Assembly: GCA_016880375.1 (NCBI GenBank)
Contig: JAEHDO010000120.1
Coordinates: forward strand, 1-8,635
Direction: 5' to 3'
From: Betaproteobacteria bacterium
Lineage (GTDB): Bacteria > Pseudomonadota > Gammaproteobacteria > Burkholderiales > Rhodocyclaceae
Length of the DNA stretch: 8,635 nt
The translations under genes and the position numbers were made by a program. The notes under the pieces were generated by a model, which worked only from the letters and a program-made list of their open reading frames with translations, was not told the origin of the DNA and ran no database searches. Below, in pieces: positions 1 to 7,694 of this stretch. How positions within the stretch are numbered: position 1 is the stretch's first letter; each line of letters opens with the position of its first letter.

Positions 1-603
1 GAAGAGGTTCTCGCCGGCGCCTTCGGCGACGAAGCCGTCCACGTCGAGCAGCAGCGCCTCGTCGTAGCCGTGCTCGGTGGCCTCCATGTTGGCGAGGATC
101 GAGTTGGCGTAGGTGCCGGAATACTTGGCGCGGCACATCGAGACATTGACGTGGTGGCGCGCATACGAAGAGGTCTTGACGCGGATGCCGTTGGCCATCC
201 CGTCCTCGCCCAGGTAGGCGCCCCACGGCCAGGCGGCGATCGACACATGCACCTGCGCGCCCTTCGGCGAAACGCCCATCTTCTCCGAGCCGTAGAAGGC
301 GATCGGCCGCAGGTAGCAGGATTCCAGCTTGTTGGCGCGCACCACTTCCTTGTGCGCCTCCATCAGCGTTTCCCTGTCGTACGGGATCTTCATCATGTAG
401 ATGTGCGCCGAGTTGAACAGCCGGTCGGTGTGCTCCTTGAGGCGGAAGATGGCGGTGCCGTCGACGGTCTTGTAGGCGCGCAGGCCCTCGAACACGGCGA
501 GGCCGTAGTGCAGGGAGTGGGTGAGCACGTGCGTCGTCGCTTCGCGCCAGGGCACGAGCTTGCCGTCGTGCCAGATGAAGCCGTCGCGGTCGGCCATGGA
601 CAT
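1..603 (-). CDS. ilvE: Branched-chain amino acid aminotransferase, N-terminal part (cut by window edge)
   Basis: A PLP-dependent fold-type IV transaminase that interconverts leucine, isoleucine and valine with their 2-oxo acids using 2-oxoglutarate/glutamate; cytosolic, last step of branched-chain amino acid synthesis. The minus frame is open from the ATG at 603 to base 1, giving 201 codons of an expected roughly 300. Visible landmarks are [16 protein letters not shown] near residues 29-44, a lysine at 160 in CRAKYSGTY that aligns with the Schiff-base lysine of E. coli IlvE, and EGAGENLF at 194-201, a family hallmark. The ATG at 603 is preferred to the in-frame ATG at 597 because GGAG (minus strand, 615-612) lies 8 bases before it. 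The C-terminal third lies outside the window. Family assignment is confident; D-amino acid transaminase or ADC lyase paralogues fit less well. Confidence 0.93.
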   Translation of the reverse strand, partial: MSMADRDGFIWHDGKLVPWREATTHVLTHSLHYGLAVFEGLRAYKTVDGTAIFRLKEHTDRLFNSAHIYMMKIPYDRETLMEAHKEVVRANKLESCYLRPIAFYGSEKMGVSPKGAQVHVSIAAWPWGAYLGEDGMANGIRVKTSSYARHHVNVSMCRAKYSGTYANSILANMEATEHGYDEALLLDVDGFVAEGAGENLF

Positions 604-611
604 GATTGTTT

Positions 612-615
612 CTCC
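612..615 (-). promoter_or_regulatory. Shine-Dalgarno site of ilvE
   Basis: GGAG on the minus strand, 8 bases before the ATG at 603. It decides between two closely spaced in-frame ATGs (603 and 597) in favour of the first. Confidence 0.6.
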
Positions 616-635
616 AGCTTCTTGGACAAAATTGG

Positions 636-664
636 ATTTTATCGTACCCGGGGGACGCGGTAAA
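636..664 (-). promoter_or_regulatory. Predicted sigma70-type promoter of ilvE
   Basis: Read on the minus strand, TTTACC (664-659) and TAAAAT (641-636) are separated by exactly 17 bases, a good -35/-10 arrangement, followed by about 32 bases to the ilvE start codon. This is a prediction from sequence only. Both boxes overlap the boxes of the opposing nudJ promoter. Confidence 0.5.
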
Positions 665-666
665 AT
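638..666 (+). promoter_or_regulatory. Predicted promoter of nudJ, probably giving a leaderless mRNA
   Basis: TAAAAT at 661-666 fits a -10 box. The best -35 candidate at 17 bases is the weak TTTATC at 638-643. A transcription start about 7 bases after the -10 falls at 672-674, on the A of the nudJ ATG (673). The absence of a Shine-Dalgarno sequence in the bases just before that ATG agrees with a leaderless or nearly leaderless transcript. Prediction only. Confidence 0.4.
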
Positions 667-672
667 TACTTC

Positions 673-1128
673 ATGGAGCGCATCTGGAAACCCAACGTCA
701 CCGTGGCCGCCGTCATCGAGCGCGACGGGCGCTTCCTCTTCGTCGAGGAGGAGACCGACGACGGCATCCGCATCAATCAGCCGGCGGGGCATCTCGACGA
801 GGGCGAGTCGCTGGCGGATGCCGCGGCGCGCGAGGCGCTGGAAGAGACGGCGCACCGCTTCGAGCCGGAATACCTGGTCGGCATCTACCAGTGGCGGCGC
901 CCGGCGGGCGACGTGACCTACCTGCGCTTCGCCTTCGGCGGGCGGCTGCTCGGCGTGGAGGCGGAACGGGCGCTGGACCACGGCATCCTGCGCGCGCTGT
1001 GGCTGACGCCGGAGGAGATCGCGGCGGAGCACGCCCGTCACCGCAGCCCGCTGGTGATGCAGTGCGTGCGCGACTACCTCGCCGGCCGCCGCTTCGGCCT
1101 CGACCTGATTACCCATTACGAGACATGA
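673..1128 (+). CDS. nudJ: Nudix hydrolase, NudJ (phosphatase) type
   Basis: A 151-residue Nudix hydrolase. E. coli NudJ (YmfB) hydrolyses phosphate groups of nucleoside di- and triphosphates and of the thiamine precursor HMP-PP; the substrate of this copy is inferred. The Nudix box is clear: G39, E45, R53-E54 and E57-E58 (GHLDEGESL then REALEETAH), with alanine at 60 where the general consensus has glycine. The stretch QPAGHL before the box and [17 protein letters not shown] near 124-140 match the NudJ subfamily from end to end. The gene starts at an ATG with no convincing ribosome binding site. It precedes mnmA on the same strand, as in E. coli, and the two are probably cotranscribed across a 109-base hairpin-rich spacer. 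Confidence 0.87.
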   Translation: MERIWKPNVTVAAVIERDGRFLFVEEETDDGIRINQPAGHLDEGESLADAAAREALEETAHRFEPEYLVGIYQWRRPAGDVTYLRFAFGGRLLGVEAERALDHGILRALWLTPEEIAAEHARHRSPLVMQCVRDYLAGRRFGLDLITHYET

Positions 1129-1142
1129 GCGTCGTCCGCCGG

Positions 1143-1222
1143 GCCGTCCCAAGGACGGCGCAGCCAACAACATGGAGCCGCGAAGCGGCGAACAATCGTC
1201 ACCCCCTTCTTCGGGAAGGGGG
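1143..1222. repeat. Cluster of three perfect hairpins in the nudJ-mnmA spacer
   Basis: Three perfect inverted repeats follow one another: GCCGTCC (1143-1149)/GGACGGC (1153-1159) with loop CAA; GCCGC (1177-1181)/GCGGC (1185-1189) with loop GAA; and CCCCCTTC (1202-1209)/GAAGGGGG (1215-1222) with loop TTCGG. Such a run of compact palindromes suggests a dispersed intergenic element of the REP/BIME kind, although no second copy of the whole unit is present here to prove it. No U-tract follows any stem, so they do not look like intrinsic terminators. The last stem ends immediately before an in-frame ATG (1223) and 15 bases before the TTG taken as the mnmA start, so it could influence translation. 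Confidence 0.6.
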
Positions 1223-1237
1223 ATGGGGGGAAGGCAG

Positions 1238-2353
1238 TTGAAACCAGGTACAGTCGTTGTCGGCATGTCGGGCGGGGTGGATTCCTCCGTTGCGGCGATG
1301 CTCCTCAAACAGCAGGGCTGGAAAGTCGTCGGCCTCTTCATGAAGAACTGGGAGGACGATGACGACGAGGAGTACTGCGCTTCGCGCCAGGACCTGATCG
1401 ACGTCGCCGCGGTCTGCGACATCCTCGGCATCGACCTCGAGGTGGTGAACTTCTCCGCCGAGTACAAGGAGCGGGTGTTTGCCGAGTTCCTGCGCGAGTA
1501 CCGCGCCGGCCGTACGCCCAACCCCGATGTGCTGTGCAACGCCGAGATCAAGTTCAAGGCCTTCCTCGACCACGCCCTGGCGCTGGGCGCGGAAAAGATC
1601 GCCACCGGCCACTATGCCCAGGTGCGCGAGGTGGCGACCGAGATGGGCCGCGAATTCCAGCTGCTCAAGGCAGAGGACGGCACCAAGGACCAGAGCTACT
1701 TCCTTTACCGGCTCAACCAGGCGCAGCTGTCGAAGACGCTGTTTCCGCTCGGCGAGGTGTACAAGCGCGAGGTGCGCAAGCTGGCGGAACAGGCCGGCCT
1801 GCCCAACTTCGCCAAGAAGGATTCGACCGGCATCTGCTTCGTCGGCGAGCGGCCCTTCAAGGAATTCCTCGAGCGCTACATTCCGCGCCAGCCCGGCGAG
1901 ATCCGCACGCTGGACGGCGACAAGCTCGTGGGGGAGCACCATGGCCTGATGTACCACACCCTCGGCCAGCGCAAGGGGCTGGGGATTGGCGGCATCGCCG
2001 GAGGCGATAAGGGCGGCCAGAAGGAGGGCGAGCATGACGCTTGGTATGTCGCCGGCAAGGATCTGGAGAAAAATGTCCTCCATGTCGTGCAGGGCCACGA
2101 CCATCCGGCGCTGCTGGCGGACCGCCTGAAGGCGATCGACCTGTCCTGGGTCAATGGCAAGCTGCCGCACACGCACTGGGTGTATACGGCCAAGACGCGC
2201 TACCGCCAGCCGGACGCGCCGTGCGAAGTGGAAAACGTAAACGCGGAGAGATGCGAGGTGATTTTCGCCCAGCCGCAATGGGCGGTGACCCCCGGCCAGA
2301 GCGTGGTGCTCTACGATTCGAGGGTGTGCCTGGGCGGCGGCATCATCGAATAG
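1238..2353 (+). CDS. mnmA: tRNA-specific 2-thiouridylase MnmA (TrmU)
   Basis: This enzyme installs the 2-thio group of s2U34 in the wobble position of Lys, Glu and Gln tRNAs, using ATP to adenylate U34 and sulfur relayed through TusE. Numbered from the TTG at 1238 (371 residues; E. coli has 368), the PP-loop SGGVDSS is at 11-17, the catalytic cysteines are C100 ([12 protein letters not shown]) and C200 ([10 protein letters not shown]), and [17 protein letters not shown] is at about 236-252. The linker between GIGG and WYV is Gly/Lys-rich and seems longer than in E. coli. The start is uncertain: an in-frame ATG at 1223 adds 5 residues and an ATG at 1172 adds 22 that resemble translated spacer ([12 protein letters not shown]). 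TTG is chosen because GGGGGGAAGG precedes it and the family starts about here. It lies downstream of nudJ and is followed by a likely terminator at 2353-2380. Confidence 0.92.
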   Translation: MKPGTVVVGMSGGVDSSVAAMLLKQQGWKVVGLFMKNWEDDDDEEYCASRQDLIDVAAVCDILGIDLEVVNFSAEYKERVFAEFLREYRAGRTPNPDVLCNAEIKFKAFLDHALALGAEKIATGHYAQVREVATEMGREFQLLKAEDGTKDQSYFLYRLNQAQLSKTLFPLGEVYKREVRKLAEQAGLPNFAKKDSTGICFVGERPFKEFLERYIPRQPGEIRTLDGDKLVGEHHGLMYHTLGQRKGLGIGGIAGGDKGGQKEGEHDAWYVAGKDLEKNVLHVVQGHDHPALLADRLKAIDLSWVNGKLPHTHWVYTAKTRYRQPDAPCEVENVNAERCEVIFAQPQWAVTPGQSVVLYDSRVCLGGGIIE

Positions 2354-2380
2354 CCGCCGTCCTGCGGAGGCTGACTTTTT
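2353..2380 (+). terminator. Probable intrinsic terminator of the nudJ-mnmA unit
   Basis: Starting at the last base of the mnmA stop codon, 2353-2359 can pair with 2365-2371 (six pairs, one G-A mismatch, loop TCCTG), and five T residues follow at 2376-2380. The stem is modest, so the call is tentative. Most of it belongs to the 24-bp repeat also found at 4828-4851. Confidence 0.4.
2356..2379. repeat. Copy 1 of a 24-bp repeat at a convergent gene junction
   Basis: GCCGTCCTGCGG followed by AGGCTGACTTTT. It matches copy 2 (4828-4851) at 22 of 24 positions, the differences being A/G and G/A three and one bases before the shared CTGACTTTT. It sits between the mnmA stop and the gst stop (2382-2384, minus). 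Confidence 0.65.
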
Positions 2381-2381
2381 C

Positions 2382-2990
2382 TCAGTCCTGAGGCACGGTT
2401 TCGGCGAACGAGGGCCGTTGCATCAGCTCGTCGTACAGCCGCGCCAGGTTGGCGTGCCGCTCGCGCCAGCCGAGATCGGGCAGGCGGAAGTCGAGGTAGC
2501 CCAGCACCGTGCCGACGGCGATGTCGGCCAGCGAGAAGGCGTTGCCGGTGCACCAGGCCTGTTCGCCGAGTTCCTCGGACATCATTTGCAGCGCGAGGTC
2601 GATCTTGTCGCTTTGGCGCGGGATCCAGGCGGGATTTCTTTGTCCTTCCGGGCGCCGGCTTTCGAGCACCACCGCCACGGCCGCATCGAGCACGCCGTCG
2701 GCCAGGGCCTCCCAGCGCTTGATGCGGATGCGGTCGCGTCCGGCCGCGGGCAACAGGCGGTTGTTGGGCGTCACGCTGTCGAGGTACTCGACGATGACGC
2801 GGGAGTCGAACAGCGTGCTGTCGTCGTCGAGCACCAGCACCGGCACCTTGTTCAGGGGGTTGAGCTTGTTCACGCCGGTGTCGGGATTCCAGGGATTGTC
2901 GAGCACGAACTCGTACTCGATCTTTTTCTCGGCCAGCACGATGCGCGCCTTGCGCACGTAGGGACTTGTCAGGGAACCGATCAGTTTCAT
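2382..2990 (-). CDS. Glutathione S-transferase family protein, YibF-like
   Basis: A 202-residue protein with an N-terminal thioredoxin-like domain (about 1-78) and an all-alpha C-terminal domain (about 85-200). MKLIGSLTSPYVRKARIVL at the start, NPLNKVPVLVLDD with the cis-Pro of the VPVL motif, and FDSRVIVEYLD (the glutathione-binding S-R/E region) are typical. RIKRWEALADGVLDA and ADIAVGTVLGYLDFR closely resemble E. coli YibF. The Ser-Pro-Tyr at the active site has no Cys, so glutathione binding rather than disulfide chemistry is expected; the substrate is unknown. The ATG at 2990 is chosen because homologues begin with MKLxGS. The frame extends to an ATG at 3113, but that would run over the purB start and promoter. 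No clear ribosome binding site precedes it. It occupies the place of hflD in the E. coli mnmA-hflD-purB order. Confidence 0.85.
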   Translation of the reverse strand: MKLIGSLTSPYVRKARIVLAEKKIEYEFVLDNPWNPDTGVNKLNPLNKVPVLVLDDDSTLFDSRVIVEYLDSVTPNNRLLPAAGRDRIRIKRWEALADGVLDAAVAVVLESRRPEGQRNPAWIPRQSDKIDLALQMMSEELGEQAWCTGNAFSLADIAVGTVLGYLDFRLPDLGWRERHANLARLYDELMQRPSFAETVPQD

Positions 2991-3018
2991 TTTGAGCCGC
3001 TGTTCTGAATTCGCCGCA

Positions 3019-3027
3019 ATTATATCA
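3019..3027 (-). promoter_or_regulatory. Predicted extended -10 promoter of the GST-family gene
   Basis: On the minus strand TGATATAAT contains a perfect TATAAT (3024-3019) preceded by TGn. No good -35 box lies 16-18 bases upstream, which an extended -10 can tolerate. The predicted start lies about 22 bases before the ATG at 2990, supporting the shorter reading of the gene. Confidence 0.5.
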
Positions 3028-3075
3028 TCGCGCCCTTGCGCGACCGCGATGGTGCCGCTGACGGCGCCCCTTGCG

Positions 3076-4479
<1,404 letters not shown>

Positions 4480-4481
4480 AC

Positions 4482-4802
4482 ATGGGGTTTGCCGAAAACC
4501 TGAAGAAGATGCCCGGCGTGGCCCATCTCGAGGCGATTCGCCTCCTCGACGGCGAGGAAGTCGTTGCCACCATCGAGCACAAGCCCGGCCAGGTCGGCTC
4601 GCTGGCCCTCTACAACCACCTGGCGCAGACCTATGGTGCCATCACGCCGGAAGCGGCGCGCGCCGGGCTGGAACTCTACGCCGAGCACAGCGAGGACGCC
4701 CGCGCCAACCCGGGCAAGCATCCCAACATCGACCGGCTGCTGGCGCTGGCCCAGGGCGGGCGCACGCTGCGCATCAAGCACGTCTTCGCCGCCGTGGAAT
4801 GA
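4482..4802 (+). CDS. Small conserved protein, probably DUF2322 family
   Basis: A 106-residue soluble protein with no signal peptide or membrane segment. MGFAENLKKMPGVAHL opens it, IEHKPGQVGSLALYNHLAQ covers about 32-49, and the strongest conserved-looking block is ANPGKHPNIDRLLAL at 75-89. From memory these fit the DUF2322 family of beta- and gammaproteobacteria; the function is unknown and I assign none. The ATG at 4482 is 2 bases after the purB stop and the product would be translated from the purB message. The frame is open upstream to an ATG at 4434 inside purB, but those 16 extra codons only restate purB in another frame. No separate promoter or strong ribosome binding site is visible, so coupling to purB is the likely mode of expression. 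It converges on secF with only 47 bases between the stop codons. Confidence 0.78.
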   Translation: MGFAENLKKMPGVAHLEAIRLLDGEEVVATIEHKPGQVGSLALYNHLAQTYGAITPEAARAGLELYAEHSEDARANPGKHPNIDRLLALAQGGRTLRIKHVFAAVE

Positions 4803-4826
4803 AAAAGGCCCGCCGGAGCGGGCCTT
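4802..4826 (-). terminator. Intrinsic terminator of the tgt-yajC-secD-secF operon
   Basis: A perfect 9-bp stem, AAGGCCCGC (4805-4813) with GCGGGCCTT (4818-4826), encloses a 4-base loop. Read on the minus strand it ends in a TTTTT tract (4806-4802), the standard Rho-independent form. It lies 24 bases beyond the secF stop and touches the stop codon of the convergent plus-strand gene. On the plus strand no U-tract follows, so it should act mainly on minus-strand transcripts. Confidence 0.85.
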
Positions 4827-4827
4827 C

Positions 4828-4851
4828 GCCGTCCTGCGGGGACTGACTTTT
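4828..4851. repeat. Copy 2 of a 24-bp repeat at a convergent gene junction
   Basis: GCCGTCCTGCGG followed by GGACTGACTTTT, matching copy 1 (2356-2379) at 22 of 24 positions. It can form a small GTCC/GGAC stem (4831-4834 with 4840-4843) followed after TGAC by TTTT. As in copy 1 it follows the last plus-strand gene of a unit and abuts the stop codon of the opposing gene (secF, 4850-4852). Confidence 0.65.
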
Positions 4852-5779
4852 ACACCACTGCCTCTTCCTTCGTCTTCTGCGGCTTGACGAACTGCTCGCG
4901 CGAGACGCCGAGCCACATCACCAGCGGGCTGGCCACCAGCACCGAGGAGTAGATGCCGAAGAGGATGCCGATGGTCAGCGCCAGGGCGAAGTAGTGCAGC
5001 ACCTCGCCGCCGAAGATCAGCATCGACAGCACCGCCAGCTGCGTGCTGCCGTGGGTGATGATGGTGCGGCTGATGGTGCCGGTGATGGCGCTGTCGATGA
5101 CCTGCGGCACCGTTGCCTTGCGCATCTTCCTGAAGTTCTCGCGCACCCGGTCGAACACCACCACCGACTCGTTCACAGAATAACCCAGCACGGCGAGCAC
5201 GGCCGCCAGCACCGGCAGCGAGAATTCCCACTGGAAGAAGGCGAAGAAGCCGAGGATGATCACCACGTCGTGCAGGTTGGCGATGATGGCCGAGACGGCG
5301 AAGCGCCACTCGAAGCGCAGCGCCAGGTAGACGATGATGCCGAAGACGACGAGCAGCAGGGCGATGGCGCCGTTCTCGGCCAGTTCCTTGCCGACCTGCG
5401 GCCCGACGAACTCGACGCGCTTGAGCTGCGCGCCGGCCTCGTCCTGCTGGAGTACGCCGGCGATGCTGCTGCCGAGCGCGGCCGAATCCTGGCCGGGCTT
5501 GAGCGGCATGCGGATCAGCACGTCGCGGCTGCTGCCGAAGTTGACCACTTGGGTGTCGGTGAAATTGGCCTTGGCCAGGGCATCGCGGATCTTCTGCGTG
5601 TCGGCGGCCTGCGGGTAGCTCACCTCGATCAGCGTGCCGCCGGTGAACTCGACGCTGAAGTGCAGGCCGCGCGTGGCGAGGAAGAACACCGCGGCGACGA
5701 AGGTGATCAGCGAAATGACGTTGAACACCAGCGCATGGCGCATGAAGGGGATATCTTTGCGGATCTTGAAGAATTCCAT
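4850..5779 (-). CDS. secF: Protein translocase subunit SecF
   Basis: An inner-membrane RND-like subunit that joins SecD and YajC and uses the proton motive force to help pull secreted proteins through SecYEG. The 309-residue product has six predicted membrane segments: one near 16-34, a periplasmic domain to about 135, and five more from about 136 to 290. Characteristic motifs are EFTGGTLIEV at 44-53, FVGPQVGKEL at 124-133, and the cytoplasmic-side GYSVNESVVVFDRVREN at 199-215. The highly charged tail (KPQKTKEE) fits the cytosolic C-terminus. The ATG at 5779 has AAAGGGG 10 bases upstream (minus 5796-5790), overlapping the secD stop. Fifteen bases separate it from secD, and the operon's terminator follows the stop. 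Nothing looks broken. Confidence 0.97.
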   Translation of the reverse strand: MEFFKIRKDIPFMRHALVFNVISLITFVAAVFFLATRGLHFSVEFTGGTLIEVSYPQAADTQKIRDALAKANFTDTQVVNFGSSRDVLIRMPLKPGQDSAALGSSIAGVLQQDEAGAQLKRVEFVGPQVGKELAENGAIALLLVVFGIIVYLALRFEWRFAVSAIIANLHDVVIILGFFAFFQWEFSLPVLAAVLAVLGYSVNESVVVFDRVRENFRKMRKATVPQVIDSAITGTISRTIITHGSTQLAVLSMLIFGGEVLHYFALALTIGILFGIYSSVLVASPLVMWLGVSREQFVKPQKTKEEAVV

Positions 5780-5794
5780 CTGCGTTCTACCCCT

Positions 5795-7657
5795 TTATTT
5801 CCAGGCGACGTTGCCGATCGCCAGACTGGCCAGCTTGCGCCGGCTGCCGTAGACTAGGTTGACGATGCCGCGCGAGACGACGACCGAGCTGAACATCGAG
5901 GTGAGGATGCCCAGGCAATGCACCACGGCGAAACCGCGCACCGGCCCGGAGCCGAAGATGAGCAGGGCCAGGCCGGCGATGAGCGAAGTGACGTTGGAGT
6001 CGAGAATCGTGCCGAAGGCGCGTTCGTAGCCGGCGGTGATGGCCGCCTGCGGCGTGGCGCCGTTTCGCAGTTCCTCGCGGATGCGCTCGTTGATCAGGAC
6101 GTTGGCGTCGATGGCCATGCCCAGGGTCAGCGCGATGGCGGCGATGCCGGGCAGGGTGAGCGTCGCCTGCAGCATCGACAGCAGGGCGATCAGCAGCAGC
6201 AGGTTGGTCGACAACGCCACCACCGAGATCAGACCGAAGATCATGTAATAGGCACTCATGAAAACGGCGATGGCGATGAAGCCGTAGAGCGTCGACTTGA
6301 AGCCGCGCTCGATGTTCTCCGCGCCCAGGCTCGGGCCGATGGTACGTTCCTCGATGATTTCCATCGGCGCGGCCAGGCTGCCGGCGCGCAGCAGCAGGGC
6401 GACGTCGTTGGCCTCGACGGTGCTCATGCGGCCAGAGATCTGCACGCGGCCGCCGCCGATTTCGCTGCGTATCACCGGGGCAGTGATGACCTCGCCCTTG
6501 CCCTTCTCGATGAGCAGGATGGCCATGCGCTTGCCGACGCTCTCGCGCGTGACGTCCTTGAAGATGCGCGCGCCGGCCGAGTCCAAGGTGAGGTGAACCG
6601 CCGGTTCATGGGTCTGGTTGTCGAAACCGGGCTGGGCGTCGGTGAGGCGGTCACCTGTCAGCACCACCTGTTTCTTCACCAGCAGCGGCGCGCCGCTGCG
6701 CTCGACGTAATATTCCGTGCCGACGGGGGGCTGACCCCTGGCGGCCTCATCCATCACCGCCGGGTTCTGGCTGTTCTCGTCGTCCACCATGCGGACTTCC
6801 AGTGTGGCGGTGCGTCCGAGGATATCCTTCGCCTTGGCGGTGTCCTGCACGCCGGGCAGCTGCACGACGATGCGGTCGGCGCCCTGCTGCTGGATCACCG
6901 GTTCGGCCACGCCAAGCTCGTTGATGCGGTTGTGCAGGGTGGTGATGTTCTGCTTGATGGCGAATTCCTGGATGCGCTTCTGCGCCTCGGGCTTCAGTGT
7001 GGCGGTCAGCTTGAAGTCGGCGCCGTCCTGGACCTCGGTCAGGAGCAGGTCGGGTTGACTGGTCTCGATGGTGGCACGCGCCTTGTTGCGCGTATCCTCA
7101 TCACGGAAGCGGATGGCAAGCTGGTCACGCTCGCGCGCGATGCCGCCGTGGCGCACGTTCTTGTCGCGCATCAGCGAGCGCAGGTCGGCGGCGGTGGCGT
7201 CGAGGCGCTTGGTCAGCGCCCCTTTCATGTCCACCTGCAGCAGGAAGTGCACACCGCCGCGCAGGTCAAGGCCGAGGTACATCGGCAGGGCGTGCATCGA
7301 GGTCAGCCAGGCGGGCGAGCGGGAGAGCAGGTTGAGCGCCACCACGTAAGAGGCATTTTCCGGATCGGGATTGAGCGCCTTCTCGATGGCGTCCTTGGCC
7401 TTGATCTGGGTTTCGGTGTCGCCGAAGCGGACGCGCACGCTGTTCTGATCGGCATAGCTGCCCTGGTGCGCAATGCCTGCCGCCTTCAGGGTATCCTCGA
7501 CGCGGCCGAGCAGCTTGAGGTCGACCTTGACCGCGGTCTTGATGCTGGACACCTGCACCGCCGGCGCTTCGCCGTAGAAATTGGGCAGGGTGTACAGCAG
7601 GCCGACCGCCAGCGCGAAGGCGATGATCAGGTATTTCCAGAGCGGGTAGCGGTTCAT
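5795..7657 (-). CDS. secD: Protein translocase subunit SecD
   Basis: The large partner of SecF in the accessory Sec complex; its periplasmic head domain moves during proton-driven substrate pulling. The 620-residue product is close to E. coli length (615). There is one N-terminal membrane segment (about 7-25), then a long periplasmic region with LGLDLRGGVHFLLQVD at 128-143 and the VIQQQGADRIVVQLPGV strand region at 254-270, then five membrane segments from about 455 onward. GMAIDANVLINERIREEL at 513-530 is the conserved TM4-proximal motif with the functionally important aspartate, and the FGSGPVRGFA turn (568-577) is typical. The start MNRYPLWKYL matches betaproteobacterial homologues, but no ribosome binding site is evident before it; an ATG 20 bases upstream is out of frame. 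It lies 37 bases after yajC. Confidence 0.97.
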   Translation of the reverse strand: MNRYPLWKYLIIAFALAVGLLYTLPNFYGEAPAVQVSSIKTAVKVDLKLLGRVEDTLKAAGIAHQGSYADQNSVRVRFGDTETQIKAKDAIEKALNPDPENASYVVALNLLSRSPAWLTSMHALPMYLGLDLRGGVHFLLQVDMKGALTKRLDATAADLRSLMRDKNVRHGGIARERDQLAIRFRDEDTRNKARATIETSQPDLLLTEVQDGADFKLTATLKPEAQKRIQEFAIKQNITTLHNRINELGVAEPVIQQQGADRIVVQLPGVQDTAKAKDILGRTATLEVRMVDDENSQNPAVMDEAARGQPPVGTEYYVERSGAPLLVKKQVVLTGDRLTDAQPGFDNQTHEPAVHLTLDSAGARIFKDVTRESVGKRMAILLIEKGKGEVITAPVIRSEIGGGRVQISGRMSTVEANDVALLLRAGSLAAPMEIIEERTIGPSLGAENIERGFKSTLYGFIAIAVFMSAYYMIFGLISVVALSTNLLLLIALLSMLQATLTLPGIAAIALTLGMAIDANVLINERIREELRNGATPQAAITAGYERAFGTILDSNVTSLIAGLALLIFGSGPVRGFAVVHCLGILTSMFSSVVVSRGIVNLVYGSRRKLASLAIGNVAWK

Positions 7658-7694
7658 GGTTCAGTGCAGGGCGTCATGGCTGCCCGGGTGCGGT

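Noticed and set aside
622..627. TTGGAC as a -35 box for nudJ
   Set aside because: The distance to the TAAAAT box at 661-666 is 33 bases, far too long.
70..663. 197-codon plus-strand frame opposite ilvE
   Set aside because: The minus frame encodes IlvE with all its motifs through this region; the plus frame is a shadow.
839..863. Alanine in place of glycine in the Nudix box of NudJ, as a sign of inactivation
   Set aside because: All the metal-binding Glu positions are intact, and ETA-type boxes are, as I recall, common in NudJ relatives of Pseudomonas and betaproteobacteria.
1143..1159. GCCGTCC shared between the spacer hairpin and the 24-bp repeats, as evidence of one repeat family
   Set aside because: The heptamer also occurs inside coding sequence (near 34-40 and 7022), so in GC-rich DNA the match alone is not meaningful.
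1199..2278. 359-codon open frame antisense to mnmA
   Set aside because: A compositional shadow; no family features, and it runs through the hairpin spacer.
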